The notes under the pieces are model-generated. The model was given only the letters and a program-made list of their open reading frames with translations, did not search any database and was not told the origin of the DNA. A stretch of DNA of 64,000 nucleotides from an uncultured SAR116 cluster alpha proteobacterium (lineage in GTDB: Bacteria > Pseudomonadota > Alphaproteobacteria > Puniceispirillales > Marisalimonadaceae): the NCBI GenBank assembly GCA_902530325.1, contig CACAAB010000002.1, forward strand, positions 1-64,000, given 5' to 3'. Both the position numbers and the translations under genes were made by a program. Below, piece by piece: positions 45,018 through 55,174 of this stretch (positions within the stretch are counted from its first letter, which is position 1; the number at the start of each line of letters is the position of its first letter).

Positions 45018-46430
45018 CTACAAAATTTTTCCAGGATTCATAATACCTTTGGGGTCTAATTCTTCCTTAATTAATTTCATAAAATTTACCGCAGATCCTA
45101 ACTCCTCAAGTAGATACTGTTTTTTACCCTGCCCTACACCATGTTCACCAGTACATGTACCATCCATACTAATTGCTCTATGAGCTAATCTTTCTAAGAA
45201 ACCATTCGCAACATCAATTTCATTTTGGTCTTTGGGATCAATCATAAGTTGAACATGAAAATTGCCGTCTCCAACATGACCAACAATAGGACCAAATAAT
45301 TTATTTTGCTCCATATCTTCAATGGTTTCTGTAATACATTCCGAGAGTCTTGAAATAGGTACACACACGTCAGTTGCGATGTAATCTGCCTCTGGTCTAC
45401 ATGCTTTTACAGCATAATAAACATCATGCCTAGCTTTCCATAATTTATTTCTTTCTTCAATATTAGCGTTCCACTCAAAATTATTCCCTCCAAAATCTTT
45501 AGAAATCTCGTTAAATAATTCTGACTGCTCTTTAACAGAAGATTTGCTTCCATGAAACTCTAAAAGTAACAAGGGTGATTCTGGCAAACTCAATTTAGAA
45601 TAATTATTAACTGCTTTAACTTGTGCAATGTCTAGTAGTTCAATTCTAGCTACTGGTATACCAGCTTGTATCGTCATAATAACTGCATCAGTTGCATCTT
45701 TAACAGAAGGGAACGTGCACCTGCCAGCTCCAATTTCCTCAGGTATACCATAAAGTTTAAGAGTAATTTCAGTAATTACACCCAAAGTTCCTTCAGAACC
45801 AACAATTAATCTTGTTAAATCATATCCAGCTGAACTTTTTCTTGCTCTACTGGCAGTTTTTATTATCTCACCATTTGGCATAACAACTTCAAGAGATAAA
45901 ACATTGTCTTTCATTGTACCATAACGAACTGCATTTGTTCCAGAAGCTCGTGTAGATGTCATTCCACCAATTGAAGCATTCGCGCCAGGATCAATAGGAA
46001 AAAATAAACCTGTATCTCTGAGATATGTATTAAGTTGTTCTCTTGTTACACCAGGTTGTACTACAACAGTAGAATCTTCAGGGTGAACTTCTATAATATT
46101 ATTGAGATTGTTCATATCTATTGAGATACCACCAAAATTGGCATTTAGGTGCCCCTCCAGAGAAGAACCTGCACCAAAGGGGATAATTGGGCAACCATGT
46201 TCGTGACAAATTTTTACAGTTTTTTGAACATCTTCTTTACTATATGCAAAAACAACACCATCAGGTAGTTCGGGTGTATGAACTGTAGTTGTGCTAGTAT
46301 GTTGTTCACGAACTGATTTAGATATTGAAAATTGTTGACCAAATTCTTTTTTCAATGCCTCTATAGCTTTTTCAACATTATAATCAAATTTATTATAAAA
46401 TGAGCTGTTGTTTATATCTAAGATTGTCAC
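45018..46430 (-). CDS. FAD-linked glycolate/D-lactate oxidase-like protein, copy 1
   Basis: About 470 residues, the upstream paralogue of the preceding flavoprotein gene, with the same motifs (PIIPFGAGSSLEG, PIDPGANASIGG, GEHGVGQGKKQY). The frame allows TTG at 46433 or GTG at 46430, both shortly after GAGG; GTG has the better spacing. No separate GlcE/GlcF subunits are present, so each probably acts alone as in LDHD-type enzymes. It diverges from the KdgK gene. The two copies differ most at the N-terminus. Confidence 0.9.
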   Translation of the reverse strand: MTILDINNSSFYNKFDYNVEKAIEALKKEFGQQFSISKSVREQHTSTTTVHTPELPDGVVFAYSKEDVQKTVKICHEHGCPIIPFGAGSSLEGHLNANFGGISIDMNNLNNIIEVHPEDSTVVVQPGVTREQLNTYLRDTGLFFPIDPGANASIGGMTSTRASGTNAVRYGTMKDNVLSLEVVMPNGEIIKTASRARKSSAGYDLTRLIVGSEGTLGVITEITLKLYGIPEEIGAGRCTFPSVKDATDAVIMTIQAGIPVARIELLDIAQVKAVNNYSKLSLPESPLLLLEFHGSKSSVKEQSELFNEISKDFGGNNFEWNANIEERNKLWKARHDVYYAVKACRPEADYIATDVCVPISRLSECITETIEDMEQNKLFGPIVGHVGDGNFHVQLMIDPKDQNEIDVANGFLERLAHRAISMDGTCTGEHGVGQGKKQYLLEELGSAVNFMKLIKEELDPKGIMNPGKIL

Positions 46431-46555
46431 CAATAAACCTCATATTTTCCTATGTTACTCTACAATAAATATATTTTAAAATAAAGATTGAGTAAATTAT
46501 TACATTTTAATAATTATAGTAACCATAAAATTTATATCTTAAGGATACTTATAAA

Positions 46556-47491
46556 ATGCAGAAAAAAGCTATCTTTTTAGGGGAATGCATGATTGAGCTA
46601 AACGGTGATATTTCCTCTTTAGGAAATTCAAATTCACTTATGGAGGTTAATTTTGGAGGTGATACTTATAATTCTGCAGTTTATTTTTCACGATTAACAA
46701 ATAAGGAAACCAATACTTTTTACTGCACAGCTCTTTCAAAAGATAGTTTTTCTAAGAAAATGATGGAGAGATTCAAAATTGAAAAACTTAATTGTGATCT
46801 TATTAGGACAGATGGGAAAAATCCGCCAGGATTATATTCTATTGGAATCAATGAAAAAGGAGAACGAAGCTTTTCCTATTGGAGAGATCAATCACCATCT
46901 AAAAATATTTTTTTAGGATTAAAAGGAAAGTATCTCTTAGATAATATAAGCAACTCAGATATTTTTTATTACTCCGGTATTTCTGCTGGCATACTTGATG
47001 AAAATCAAAAACAACAACTAATTAAGGTTGGAGCTACAGCTGATGTTTGTGCTTTTGATTTTAATTTTAGACATCAACTACATTATGACAAAAATAGATC
47101 ACAATCACTGTTTATAGAAATTAATAATTATGTAAATATTAATTTTATCTCTTATGATGATGTTAAAGATCTATTTAAGATTAAAAAACCAAATGAAATC
47201 TTTAATCTATTGAATAATAAAAAAAATCTGATTTTATTGAGATATAAAAATTCAATCATATTTAAAAACCTTGATCAAGACATAAAAACCATTACTGTTC
47301 CGCATGGTGAGGTTGTAGATACAACTGCTGCAGGAGATGCTTTCAACGGCTCATTCTTGGCATTGATGAACAATGGTAAAAATACTAGTATTGAAGAAAT
47401 TATATTAAAATCTCATGCTGTCACCAGAGAAGTCATCAAATATAAAGGGGCGATTATCAAAAAAAATCAGATGCCAAAATTAAGTATATAA
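46556..47491 (+). CDS. kdgK: 2-keto-3-deoxygluconate kinase (PfkB family)
   Basis: A 311-residue ribokinase-fold sugar kinase. The C-terminal DTTAAGDAF at 255-263 includes the catalytic aspartate (261), and GECMIEL and NFGGDTYN near the start match KDG kinases. AAGGA lies upstream of the ATG. It phosphorylates KDG to KDPG, which the KDPG aldolase encoded at 55175 would cleave. It is followed after 13 bases by a hydroxyacid dehydrogenase. Confidence 0.87.
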   Translation: MQKKAIFLGECMIELNGDISSLGNSNSLMEVNFGGDTYNSAVYFSRLTNKETNTFYCTALSKDSFSKKMMERFKIEKLNCDLIRTDGKNPPGLYSIGINEKGERSFSYWRDQSPSKNIFLGLKGKYLLDNISNSDIFYYSGISAGILDENQKQQLIKVGATADVCAFDFNFRHQLHYDKNRSQSLFIEINNYVNINFISYDDVKDLFKIKKPNEIFNLLNNKKNLILLRYKNSIIFKNLDQDIKTITVPHGEVVDTTAAGDAFNGSFLALMNNGKNTSIEEIILKSHAVTREVIKYKGAIIKKNQMPKLSI

Positions 47492-47504
47492 AGGGATATT
47501 TTGA

Positions 47505-48440
47505 ATGAAAAAAAACTTATTAATAATGACCGAAATGCCAGAATATTTTGTTTCGCTTGCTGATCAAAACTTTAACACACATAAGTTATGGAAACAAAAA
47601 GATGAAGATAATTATTTATTTGAAGTTAGAGAAGATATTGATGCAATAGCAGTCATGGGAGGTTATAAAATTACCCCTGATTTAATGAAAAGTATGCCTA
47701 ATCTAAAAATTATAGCGTGTTATGGTGTAGGGTATGATGCTATTGATGTTAATTTTGCTAAAAGTTTAGCAATTAAAGTCACCAATACACCAGAAGTTCT
47801 TAATGACGAAGTAGCTGATACAGCTATCGCATTAATGCTATGTGTTTACAAAAAAATCGTTGAAGCTGACAGTTTTGCAAGAAACAGCAAATGGATTGAG
47901 GGTGATTTTCCACTAACTAAAAAGTTTACAGGAACCAAGCTAGGAATAGTTGGAATGGGAAGAATTGGCAAAGCTATAGCTAAAAGGGCAGAAGCGTTTA
48001 ATTGTGAAATTTCTTATCATTCAAGAAATAAAAAAGATGTTAAGTATAGATTTTACAGCGATTTGAAAGAATTAGCAAAAGAAGTTGATACACTTTGTAT
48101 AATTACACCTGGTGGAAAAGAAACAGAAAAGTTAATTAATAAAGATGTTCTAAATAATCTTGGAGGAAATGGGGTACTTATCAATGTTGCTAGGGGTTCG
48201 GTTATCGATCAAGATGAATTAATTCATTGTCTAGAAAATAATTTGATATTGGCTGCCGGATTAGATGTTTATACAAATGAACCAAATATCCCTGAAAAAT
48301 TAATGAAACTGAAAAATACAGTTTTGTTACCTCATATTGCGTCTGGCACAGTGGAGACAAGAAATGCAATGGGTCAGCTTGTATTTGATAACATAATAAA
48401 TTACTTCGAAGGAAAATCTCTAATTTCAGAAGTAAATTAG
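47505..48440 (+). CDS. D-isomer-specific 2-hydroxyacid dehydrogenase (GhrB/hydroxypyruvate reductase-like)
   Basis: A 311-residue NAD(P)-dependent dehydrogenase. The cofactor motif is GIVGMGRIGKA near residue 147, the catalytic arginine is at 230 (VARGSV) and the catalytic histidine at 277 (LPHIASG). It is co-directional with kdgK (13-base gap) and converges on the LtnD-like gene. It reduces glyoxylate, hydroxypyruvate or a 2-oxo sugar acid; the sugar-acid setting suits that. Confidence 0.87.
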   Translation: MKKNLLIMTEMPEYFVSLADQNFNTHKLWKQKDEDNYLFEVREDIDAIAVMGGYKITPDLMKSMPNLKIIACYGVGYDAIDVNFAKSLAIKVTNTPEVLNDEVADTAIALMLCVYKKIVEADSFARNSKWIEGDFPLTKKFTGTKLGIVGMGRIGKAIAKRAEAFNCEISYHSRNKKDVKYRFYSDLKELAKEVDTLCIITPGGKETEKLINKDVLNNLGGNGVLINVARGSVIDQDELIHCLENNLILAAGLDVYTNEPNIPEKLMKLKNTVLLPHIASGTVETRNAMGQLVFDNIINYFEGKSLISEVN

Positions 48441-48448
48441 GGAGACAT

Positions 48449-49342
48449 TTAATACTTAGTTAATTCGATTCCTGCATTACGAGCATAAATTTTAGCTACA
48501 GCAGCATCATCTTCGTGCCCCAAACCAATACCAGCAGCTGCAAGAAATTGTTGCATTGCTGTTGCAGTTAAAGGTGCAGAAAAATTTGATTTTTTTGCTA
48601 TATCCAGAACAATACCCAGATCTTTTGGCCATATATTTATCGATGATTTTGGTGAATAATCATCATTTATAATATGTGGAGCTCTATTCTCAAGCATCCA
48701 GGATGTTCCGGCACATTCAGAGATAACCTCTAAAAATTTCTTAGGGTCTATGCCTTGAGTTATTCCAAATGTTATTGCTTCTGCCATTGCTGAAATATGA
48801 ATACCTGCGAGCATTTGATTAACTGCCTTCATTGCAGACCCAGCTCCGACAGATTGGCCAAATTTAAAAACCTTTTCAGAGGTTGAATCTAAGAGTGGCT
48901 TGGCTTTTTGCAGAGCTTTTTGACTTCCAGAAATCATATAAGACAATTTACCTTCTAATGATTTTTTTGATCCACCAGAGATAGGTGCATCTAGATATAA
49001 AAGTCCTTTTTTAGTACACTCGTTATCCATTTCTTTTGCAAAATCTGGAGAAACAGTGGTACATACCATTATCAATGTGTTATTTTTTAATTTATTGGAA
49101 ATCCCCTCCTCACCAAAAATAATCTCACGAGTTTGCGTTTCATTTAAGACAACTATAACTACTGCTTCTAATTGGTCGTATGGAACTTTACCTTCAAAAC
49201 CTCCATCTTGAAAAAATTTTTTTTGTTGGTCTTGGTTTTTATCTTGACCATAAACTTTATACCCTGCGCGCATGAGCGATTTTGCTATCCCATAACCCAT
49301 TGAGCCTAGACCAATTACTAGAATATTTTTATTTTCTGTCAT
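48449..49342 (-). CDS. 3-hydroxyisobutyrate/L-threonate dehydrogenase-like protein
   Basis: A 297-residue beta-hydroxyacid dehydrogenase. NAD-binding GLGSMG is at 11-16, substrate-binding DAPISGG at 118-124 and the catalytic lysine at 172 (GSAMKAVNQ). It resembles tartronate-semialdehyde reductase and LtnD, the dehydrogenase that starts L-threonate catabolism toward OtnI/OtnC. It lies four bases downstream of the IlvD/Edd-family dehydratase on the same strand and is probably in one unit with it. Confidence 0.85.
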   Translation of the reverse strand: MTENKNILVIGLGSMGYGIAKSLMRAGYKVYGQDKNQDQQKKFFQDGGFEGKVPYDQLEAVVIVVLNETQTREIIFGEEGISNKLKNNTLIMVCTTVSPDFAKEMDNECTKKGLLYLDAPISGGSKKSLEGKLSYMISGSQKALQKAKPLLDSTSEKVFKFGQSVGAGSAMKAVNQMLAGIHISAMAEAITFGITQGIDPKKFLEVISECAGTSWMLENRAPHIINDDYSPKSSINIWPKDLGIVLDIAKKSNFSAPLTATAMQQFLAAAGIGLGHEDDAAVAKIYARNAGIELTKY

Positions 49343-49346
49343 TATT

Positions 49347-51128
49347 TTAATGATTATCCCTTGGTAATGTTTTTCTTACCTTCTGAAATTTGACAGCATT
49401 CTCCAGCACAGCCCCGTCAGATAGTTCACCTACTAAATTTCTTTGAATTTCTTGCCAAGGAGTTTGACTTTCAGGATAAGGCGGAACACCATCTTTTTTC
49501 CTGAGCTGAATCTCTTCATCACTTACAAGCATGTTAGCTGTATAATTATTTAAATCAATTATGACAGTGTCACCTGTCCTCAACCAAGCTAATCCGCCTC
49601 CAGTAGCACTCTCAGGTGAAGCATTAAGTATTGATGGACTTCCTGAGGTTCCTGATTGTCTTCCATCACCTATGCATGGTAATTCTGTTATTCCTTGCTT
49701 AATTAATTCATCTGATGGTTGCATATTAACAACTTCAGCTGAACCAGGCCAGCCAACAGGTCCTGCACCTCTAATAACTAATATAGAATTTTCATCCATA
49801 TTTAAACTTTTGTCATTAAGCCTGTCATGATAATCTTCAGATCCTTCAAAGACAATAACTCTACCTTCTAGTACACCTTCTTTTCCTGGACGTGATAAAA
49901 ATTTATCTTTAAATTCTTTTGAAATAACTGAGGTTTTCATTATTGCTGAGTCAAATAAATTTCCTTTAAGTACTATAAAACCTGCTTTTTGTTTCATAGG
50001 TTTTTTAAAAGGGGTAATGACCTTTTCATCCTTAATCTTAATTCCTTTTAAATTTTCAGTCATTTTTTTTCCTGAGACGGTCATTACATCTCCATGAAGT
50101 TTTGAATTTTCAAGGAGCTCTGACATTATAGCAGCTGTCCCACCAGCTCTGTGATAGCTCTCACATAAGTACTCGCCTGCCGGTTGTATGTTAGCCATCA
50201 AAGGAATGTCATAACCTACATTTTGCCATGCAGCAGTTTCTAATTCTACACCAACATGCCTTGCTATTGCAGTAATATGCCATTGAGCGTTAGTTGATCC
50301 ACCAATAGCAGAATTTACAATGATTGCATTCTCAAAAGACTCTCTAGTCATAATCATGGAAGGAGTTAAATCATCCTTAACCATATCCACAATTCTTAAA
50401 CCTGTCTTATATGCCATTTGCCCTCTTTCTCTGTAAGGTGCAGGAATATTAGCATTTCCAGTTAAGCTCATTCCAAGAGCTTCAGCTAATGAATTCATTG
50501 TAGATGCAGTTCCCATAGTGTTACAATGACCGTCAGAAGGAGCAGAGCTAGTAACAATATCAATGAATTGTTCATAATCTATTCTGCCAGCTGCTAACTC
50601 AACTCTACTATCCCAAACAGCTGTTCCCGAGCCAGCAAGCTTACCATTATGCCATCCATCCAGCATTGGACCTCCGTTTAGAACAATAGCTGGCAGATCT
50701 ACAGTAGCAGCTGCCATCAAACAAGCTGGAGTTGTTTTGTCACATCCGGTCATTAAGACAACACCATCGATTGGATAACCATGAAGAATTTCAACTAATC
50801 CTAAATATGCTAAATTTCTGTCAACAGCAGCAGTAGGTCTTTTTAGTGTTTCTTGTATTGGATGTACAGGAAACTCAAAAGCTATACCACCTGCTGTTCT
50901 AATTCCTTCCCTAACTCTTTCTGCCAGTTTTAAATGAACCCTATTACATGGGGATATATCTGATCCAGTTTGGGCTATACCAATAATTGGTTTTCCAGAT
51001 CTCAATTCATCCGGTGTAAGACCAAAATTCATTGATCTTTCTAAATAGAGTGCTGTCATGCCAGGGTTAGTTGGATTATCAAACCACTGTTGACTTCTAT
51101 ATTTTGGATTAAAATTTTTATCTGACAT
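49347..51128 (-). CDS. IlvD/Edd-family sugar-acid dehydratase
   Basis: About 593 residues, a dehydratase of the pentonate/hexonate group rather than biosynthetic IlvD. Cluster-binding cysteines are seen in [14 protein letters not shown] and [11 protein letters not shown], and [13 protein letters not shown] near the C-terminus is characteristic. The frame opens at 51161, but the ATG at 51128 is preceded by GGGAG and gives the usual N-terminus. It makes a 2-keto-3-deoxy sugar acid from an aldonic acid. It diverges from the UxaA-family gene with a palindrome between them. Confidence 0.9.
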   Translation of the reverse strand: MSDKNFNPKYRSQQWFDNPTNPGMTALYLERSMNFGLTPDELRSGKPIIGIAQTGSDISPCNRVHLKLAERVREGIRTAGGIAFEFPVHPIQETLKRPTAAVDRNLAYLGLVEILHGYPIDGVVLMTGCDKTTPACLMAAATVDLPAIVLNGGPMLDGWHNGKLAGSGTAVWDSRVELAAGRIDYEQFIDIVTSSAPSDGHCNTMGTASTMNSLAEALGMSLTGNANIPAPYRERGQMAYKTGLRIVDMVKDDLTPSMIMTRESFENAIIVNSAIGGSTNAQWHITAIARHVGVELETAAWQNVGYDIPLMANIQPAGEYLCESYHRAGGTAAIMSELLENSKLHGDVMTVSGKKMTENLKGIKIKDEKVITPFKKPMKQKAGFIVLKGNLFDSAIMKTSVISKEFKDKFLSRPGKEGVLEGRVIVFEGSEDYHDRLNDKSLNMDENSILVIRGAGPVGWPGSAEVVNMQPSDELIKQGITELPCIGDGRQSGTSGSPSILNASPESATGGGLAWLRTGDTVIIDLNNYTANMLVSDEEIQLRKKDGVPPYPESQTPWQEIQRNLVGELSDGAVLENAVKFQKVRKTLPRDNH

Positions 51129-51198
51129 AATTTTCTCCCAATTAAAATTTAAAAACAACAAATAGAGTTTATAAATTATTTTAAAAATAGTATTAATA

Positions 51199-51220
51199 GG
51201 TCTTAATATATTTTAAGATC
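51199..51220. promoter_or_regulatory. Palindromic operator candidate between the two dehydratase genes
   Basis: GGTCTTAA and TTAAGATC (seven of eight positions symmetrical) flank the six bases TATATT. The site lies in the 175-base gap between the divergent IlvD/Edd-type and UxaA-type genes, about 70 and 83 bases from their starts. It suggests one regulator for both directions, but no regulator gene is adjacent. Confidence 0.45.
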
Positions 51221-51303
51221 AATATAACAATCATACTTGATTTAAAAAAAATCAAAAGTTAATTTCAGTTTTTTTGCTTTTTATTAGGTGGGAGATAATA
51301 AAA

Positions 51304-52827
51304 ATGAATAATGTTGAAAACTTAACAGTTAAACTTAATGAAAATGACAATGTTGCTACCGCATTAAGAGAAGTTAATGCTGGTGAAATTACTCAAGATC
51401 TTGAGAGTAAAGACATTATTCCAAAAGGTCATAAAATTGCCTTAAGAAAAATAGTAAAAGGTGAGAAAATAATTAAGTATGACCAATTAATAGGTATTGC
51501 TAGCAAAGATATTTTACCAGGTGAACATGTACATGTTGAAAATACAAATTTTCAATCAACAGATCACGATTATGAGTTTTCAACATCTGTTAAATTACCC
51601 AACATTCTTGAACCTGAAAAAAGAGCTACTTTCAAAGGATACAAAAGACAAAACGGAAAGGTTGGGACAAGAAATTATATTGGGATACTTACTTCTGTAA
51701 ATTGTTCTGCAACAGCTGCAAAAAATATTGCAGAAGCATTTAATGAAGAAAAATTATCTAACTTCCCAAATGTTGATGGAGTAGTTTCATTTACTCATGG
51801 CACAGGATGTGGAATGGCAGACTCAGGAGACGGTTTTGACGCTCTTCAGAGAGTCCTTTTAGGATATATTCAACATCCAAATTTAGCTGGTATATTACTA
51901 ATTGGATTAGGATGTGAGGCAAATCAAATCAAGTTTTTAATGGATGCTTTCAACTTAAACGAAAATCCATTTTTTAAAACTATGACCTTACAAGACATGG
52001 GAGGTCTTAGAAAAACAATAAAAGCTGGAATAAAATGTATTGATGATATGCTACCTGAAGTTAATTCCATTGAGCGAACTGATCAATCCGTAGAACATTT
52101 AAGTGTTGCTCTTCAATGCGGAGGATCCGATGCATGGTCTGGTATAACCTCAAACCCTTCACTTGGTCATGCTGCAGATTTAATTGTAAAAAATGGTGGC
52201 ACCGCAATTTTGGCAGAAACACCAGAAATTTATGGTGCAGAACACATGCTAACAAGAAGAGCCATTTCTCCTGAAGTAGGCAAAAAACTTATTGATAGAA
52301 TTCTATGGTGGGAAGATTATGTAACAAGAAATAAGGGAAGTTTAAATAATAACCCTTCCCCAGGTAATAAAGCAGGTGGATTAACTACAATATTAGAAAA
52401 GTCTTTAGGTGCAGCTGCAAAAGGAGGAACCACACCTTTAAATGATGTTCTCCTATATGCACAGCAAGCAGAGAAAAAGGGTTTTTTATTTATGGATAGC
52501 CCTGGATATGATCCAGCATCAGTAACGGGTCAAATTGCTAGCGGTTGTAATGTCGTAACTTTTACTACCGGAAGAGGTTCATGTTTTGGGTGTAAACCTT
52601 CACCTTCAATTAAAATAGCTACGAACACTGAGATGTATAATAATATGATTGAGGACATGGATGTAAATGCTGGAAAAGTAATTTCAGATAACAAAAGCAT
52701 TGAAGATGTTGGACAAGAAATATTTGATTTGATTGTTCGGGTGGCATCTGGTGAAAAATCAAAATCTGAAACCCAAGGCCTTGGTGACTTGGAGTTTGTT
52801 CCTTGGCAAATTGGAGCAACTATGTAA
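51304..52827 (+). CDS. UxaA-family (altronate/galactarate-type) sugar-acid dehydratase
   Basis: About 507 residues. Residues up to about 90 form an SAF domain; the rest is the UxaA catalytic region with conserved cysteines in NCSATAA, GTGCGMADSG, GLGCEANQI and GRGSCFGCKPSPS. The frame opens at 51274, but the ATG at 51304 follows GGGAG and is preferred. Family members dehydrate D-altronate, galactarate and related aldonic acids. It heads a plus-strand unit with an SDR and an FAH-family hydrolase, the gene order of non-phosphorylative 2-keto-3-deoxy acid pathways. Confidence 0.9.
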   Translation: MNNVENLTVKLNENDNVATALREVNAGEITQDLESKDIIPKGHKIALRKIVKGEKIIKYDQLIGIASKDILPGEHVHVENTNFQSTDHDYEFSTSVKLPNILEPEKRATFKGYKRQNGKVGTRNYIGILTSVNCSATAAKNIAEAFNEEKLSNFPNVDGVVSFTHGTGCGMADSGDGFDALQRVLLGYIQHPNLAGILLIGLGCEANQIKFLMDAFNLNENPFFKTMTLQDMGGLRKTIKAGIKCIDDMLPEVNSIERTDQSVEHLSVALQCGGSDAWSGITSNPSLGHAADLIVKNGGTAILAETPEIYGAEHMLTRRAISPEVGKKLIDRILWWEDYVTRNKGSLNNNPSPGNKAGGLTTILEKSLGAAAKGGTTPLNDVLLYAQQAEKKGFLFMDSPGYDPASVTGQIASGCNVVTFTTGRGSCFGCKPSPSIKIATNTEMYNNMIEDMDVNAGKVISDNKSIEDVGQEIFDLIVRVASGEKSKSETQGLGDLEFVPWQIGATM

Positions 52828-52836
52828 GGAGTTATT

Positions 52837-53571
52837 ATGATTAATCTAAAAGATAAGACCGCACTTTTAACTGCTTCTGGCCAGGGAATTGGTAGAGCAA
52901 CGGCTGAAGCTTTCGCAGAAGCAGGAGCATATGTAATTGCCACAGATATTAATCACAAAAGTCTATCTTTGTTAAAGGATGTAGTTTACGAAACTCATAT
53001 TCTTGATGTAACAGATTATAATGAAATAAAAAAATTAGTTAGCTCGATAAAAGCTCCAGATATTCTGTTTAACTGTGCAGGTATAGTTCATAATGGAACA
53101 ATTATAGAATCTACAGATGATGATTGGGATTTAGCGTTCAACCTAAATAGTAAATCTATGTATCATATGATAAAGGAGATTCTTCCTGTTATGATTAATA
53201 AAGGTGGTGGATCAATAATTAATATTGCATCAGTATCATCTTCAACAAAAGGAATACCAAATAGATTTATATATTCAGCGTCTAAAGCTGCAGTATTGGG
53301 AATAACTAAATCGGTAGCAGCCGATTATATCAACCATGGGATTAGATGTAATGCCATTTGTCCAGGAACAATTCAAAGTCCATCATTAGAGCAAAGACTT
53401 TTAGATATGGGAGATTATGAATTAGCCAAGAAACAATTTGTTGCAAGGCAACCAATGGGAAGATTTGGTGAGGCAGAAGAAGTCGCTAATCTTGCGGTTT
53501 ATCTAGCTAGTGATGCATCAGCTTTTACTACAGGTCAATTCCATATTATTGATGGTGGAATATGTATGTAA
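52837..53571 (+). CDS. SDR, candidate 2-keto-3-deoxy-sugar-acid 4-dehydrogenase
   Basis: A 244-residue short-chain dehydrogenase with SGQGIGRA near residue 15 and the catalytic YSASK. The C-terminal half, with SPSLEQRL and ARQPMGRFGEAEE, resembles BDH2 and the 2-keto-3-deoxy-L-fuconate dehydrogenase group. AAGGAG precedes the ATG nine bases after the dehydratase. It would oxidise C4 of the dehydrated acid to a 2,4-diketo-3-deoxy acid, the substrate type of the next enzyme. Substrate is inferred from gene order. Confidence 0.85.
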   Translation: MINLKDKTALLTASGQGIGRATAEAFAEAGAYVIATDINHKSLSLLKDVVYETHILDVTDYNEIKKLVSSIKAPDILFNCAGIVHNGTIIESTDDDWDLAFNLNSKSMYHMIKEILPVMINKGGGSIINIASVSSSTKGIPNRFIYSASKAAVLGITKSVAADYINHGIRCNAICPGTIQSPSLEQRLLDMGDYELAKKQFVARQPMGRFGEAEEVANLAVYLASDASAFTTGQFHIIDGGICM

Positions 53572-53619
53572 TAAATCAATAATAAAATTTAATTATTTTA
53601 ATTAAAGAAAGGAAGTAAA

Positions 53620-54462
53620 ATGAAATTATTACGCTACGGAGAAATTGGGAAAGAAAAGCCTGGTATTCTTGGCCAGGATGGTAAAATAAGAGATTTATCT
53701 AATCATATTACGGATATCAATGGAGACAATATTAGTGAAGAGGGCTTGAATAAAATTTCTATGATTGATGTTTCATCTTTACCAATTATTCCTGAAAATA
53801 CAAGATTGGGAGCATGTGTTGGTAATATTGGAAAATTTCTTTGTATTGGATTAAATTATTCAGATCACGCTGCAGAAACTGGAATGCCTGTACCAAGTGA
53901 ACCAATATTATTTTCAAAGGCAACATCTGCTGTAGTAGGTCCAAATGACAATGTTGAAATACCAAGAAATTCTAAGGAAACTGACTGGGAAGTTGAACTT
54001 GGCATCATAATTGGAAAAAAAGCTAAATATATTAATGAAGAAAATGCAGAAGAATATATCGCTGGATATTGCGTAGTTAATGATGTTTCAGAAAGAGAAT
54101 TTCAACTAAAAAAAGAAGGACAGTGGACTAAAGGCAAATCTTGTGACACTTTTGGGCCAACTGGACCATATTTAGTTACTAAAGATGAAGTGTCTGACGT
54201 TCAGAACCTAAAAATGTATCTAGATGTTAATGGTAAAAGAATGCAAGATGGTTCTACAAAAACCATGATATTCTCTGCAAAATACATTGTATATTATTTA
54301 TCACAATTTATGAGTTTAAATCCTGGCGATATTATTGCTACGGGTACTCCACCTGGAGTTGGTGGTGGAATGAAACCACCTGTTTTTTTAAAAGCGGGCG
54401 ATAAAATGAAGTTGGGTATAGAAGGTTTGGGTGAACAAAATCAAACATGTTTCCAAGGTTAA
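53620..54462 (+). CDS. Fumarylacetoacetate-hydrolase-family hydrolase
   Basis: A 280-residue FAH-fold enzyme. The metal-binding Glu/Glu/Asp pattern is in DWEVELGIIIG and NDVSEREFQ, and GLNYSDHA, SKATSAV and GTPPGVG are family-typical. Often annotated as ureidoglycolate lyase, but this branch includes 2,4-diketo-3-deoxy-L-fuconate hydrolase. Behind a dehydratase and an SDR it would split a 2,4-diketo-3-deoxy acid to pyruvate and a 2-hydroxyacid. AAAGGA precedes the ATG. Confidence 0.87.
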   Translation: MKLLRYGEIGKEKPGILGQDGKIRDLSNHITDINGDNISEEGLNKISMIDVSSLPIIPENTRLGACVGNIGKFLCIGLNYSDHAAETGMPVPSEPILFSKATSAVVGPNDNVEIPRNSKETDWEVELGIIIGKKAKYINEENAEEYIAGYCVVNDVSEREFQLKKEGQWTKGKSCDTFGPTGPYLVTKDEVSDVQNLKMYLDVNGKRMQDGSTKTMIFSAKYIVYYLSQFMSLNPGDIIATGTPPGVGGGMKPPVFLKAGDKMKLGIEGLGEQNQTCFQG

Positions 54463-54499
54463 TTGGATTTTAACTTAGAACTTTTCGTATAAAACTTAA

Positions 54500-55060
54500 T
54501 TAATTTTGAACCTTTACTATGCAGGGTGTTTCAGTTTTTTGATTTATATCAAAAATTGATCTTCCTGTATGATTGAGATGTTTTCCATATGTATGTATAG
54601 AAAGAGCTATCTCACGACCATTATTCCAAACACTATGTATGTCTTCAGGCAAACAACAAGTAGCATCTCCAGCGTATATAGTCTCTTCATTTGTTTTTAC
54701 TAAATCCGCAAAACCTTCTGTAGTTCCATCATCTATTCTTTTGTAACTAGTTTCATGTTCTTGTCCTTGAATACCAGCAACAACCGCCCATGTTTTGTGA
54801 TTATGTGGCGCAAGTCCCTCTCCAGGAGCCCACGCAATTGCAAAAACAGCTAAACTATGATCTTTTTCTTCGTGCAGTAAATGCAATCCAAATCCCTGTT
54901 CTTTATCTACATTAAAATATTCTGGCTTAACCCAACTTTTGTTTGCTGCTATTTTTTTTGATAATGGTTTTATTCTATCGATTATCTTTCCCTCGTCAGT
55001 CTCTTCTTTTACAACTGAACGAATATCAGTTACATAATCCTCAATTGAATATTCAGTCAT
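54500..55060 (-). CDS. Cysteine-dioxygenase-type cupin
   Basis: About 186 residues from the ATG at 55060, preceded by GGGGGAAGC; an upstream TTG frame is less likely. The iron ligands appear as HNH (His86, His88) and His142 (IHSVWN), the 3-His pattern of cysteine and mercaptopropionate dioxygenases, in a cupin fold. It converges with the FAH-family gene. It probably oxidises a thiol acid to a sulfinate; the substrate-binding arginine was not identified by eye. Confidence 0.75.
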   Translation of the reverse strand: MTEYSIEDYVTDIRSVVKEETDEGKIIDRIKPLSKKIAANKSWVKPEYFNVDKEQGFGLHLLHEEKDHSLAVFAIAWAPGEGLAPHNHKTWAVVAGIQGQEHETSYKRIDDGTTEGFADLVKTNEETIYAGDATCCLPEDIHSVWNNGREIALSIHTYGKHLNHTGRSIFDINQKTETPCIVKVQN

Positions 55061-55174
55061 TGCTTCCCCCAAGTTTTTAAAAACACATAAAACTAATTTC
55101 TAAATATAATGATAGACAAATCGAAATATTTTACAAAAAAATTTATTTATTATTTATTTAGAACAAACAGGAAA

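Noticed and set aside
46454-46523. GTTACT/AGTAAC inverted repeat between the flavin oxidase and kdgK genes as an operator
   Set aside because: The six-base arms are nearly 60 bases apart, which chance explains easily in this AT-rich gap.
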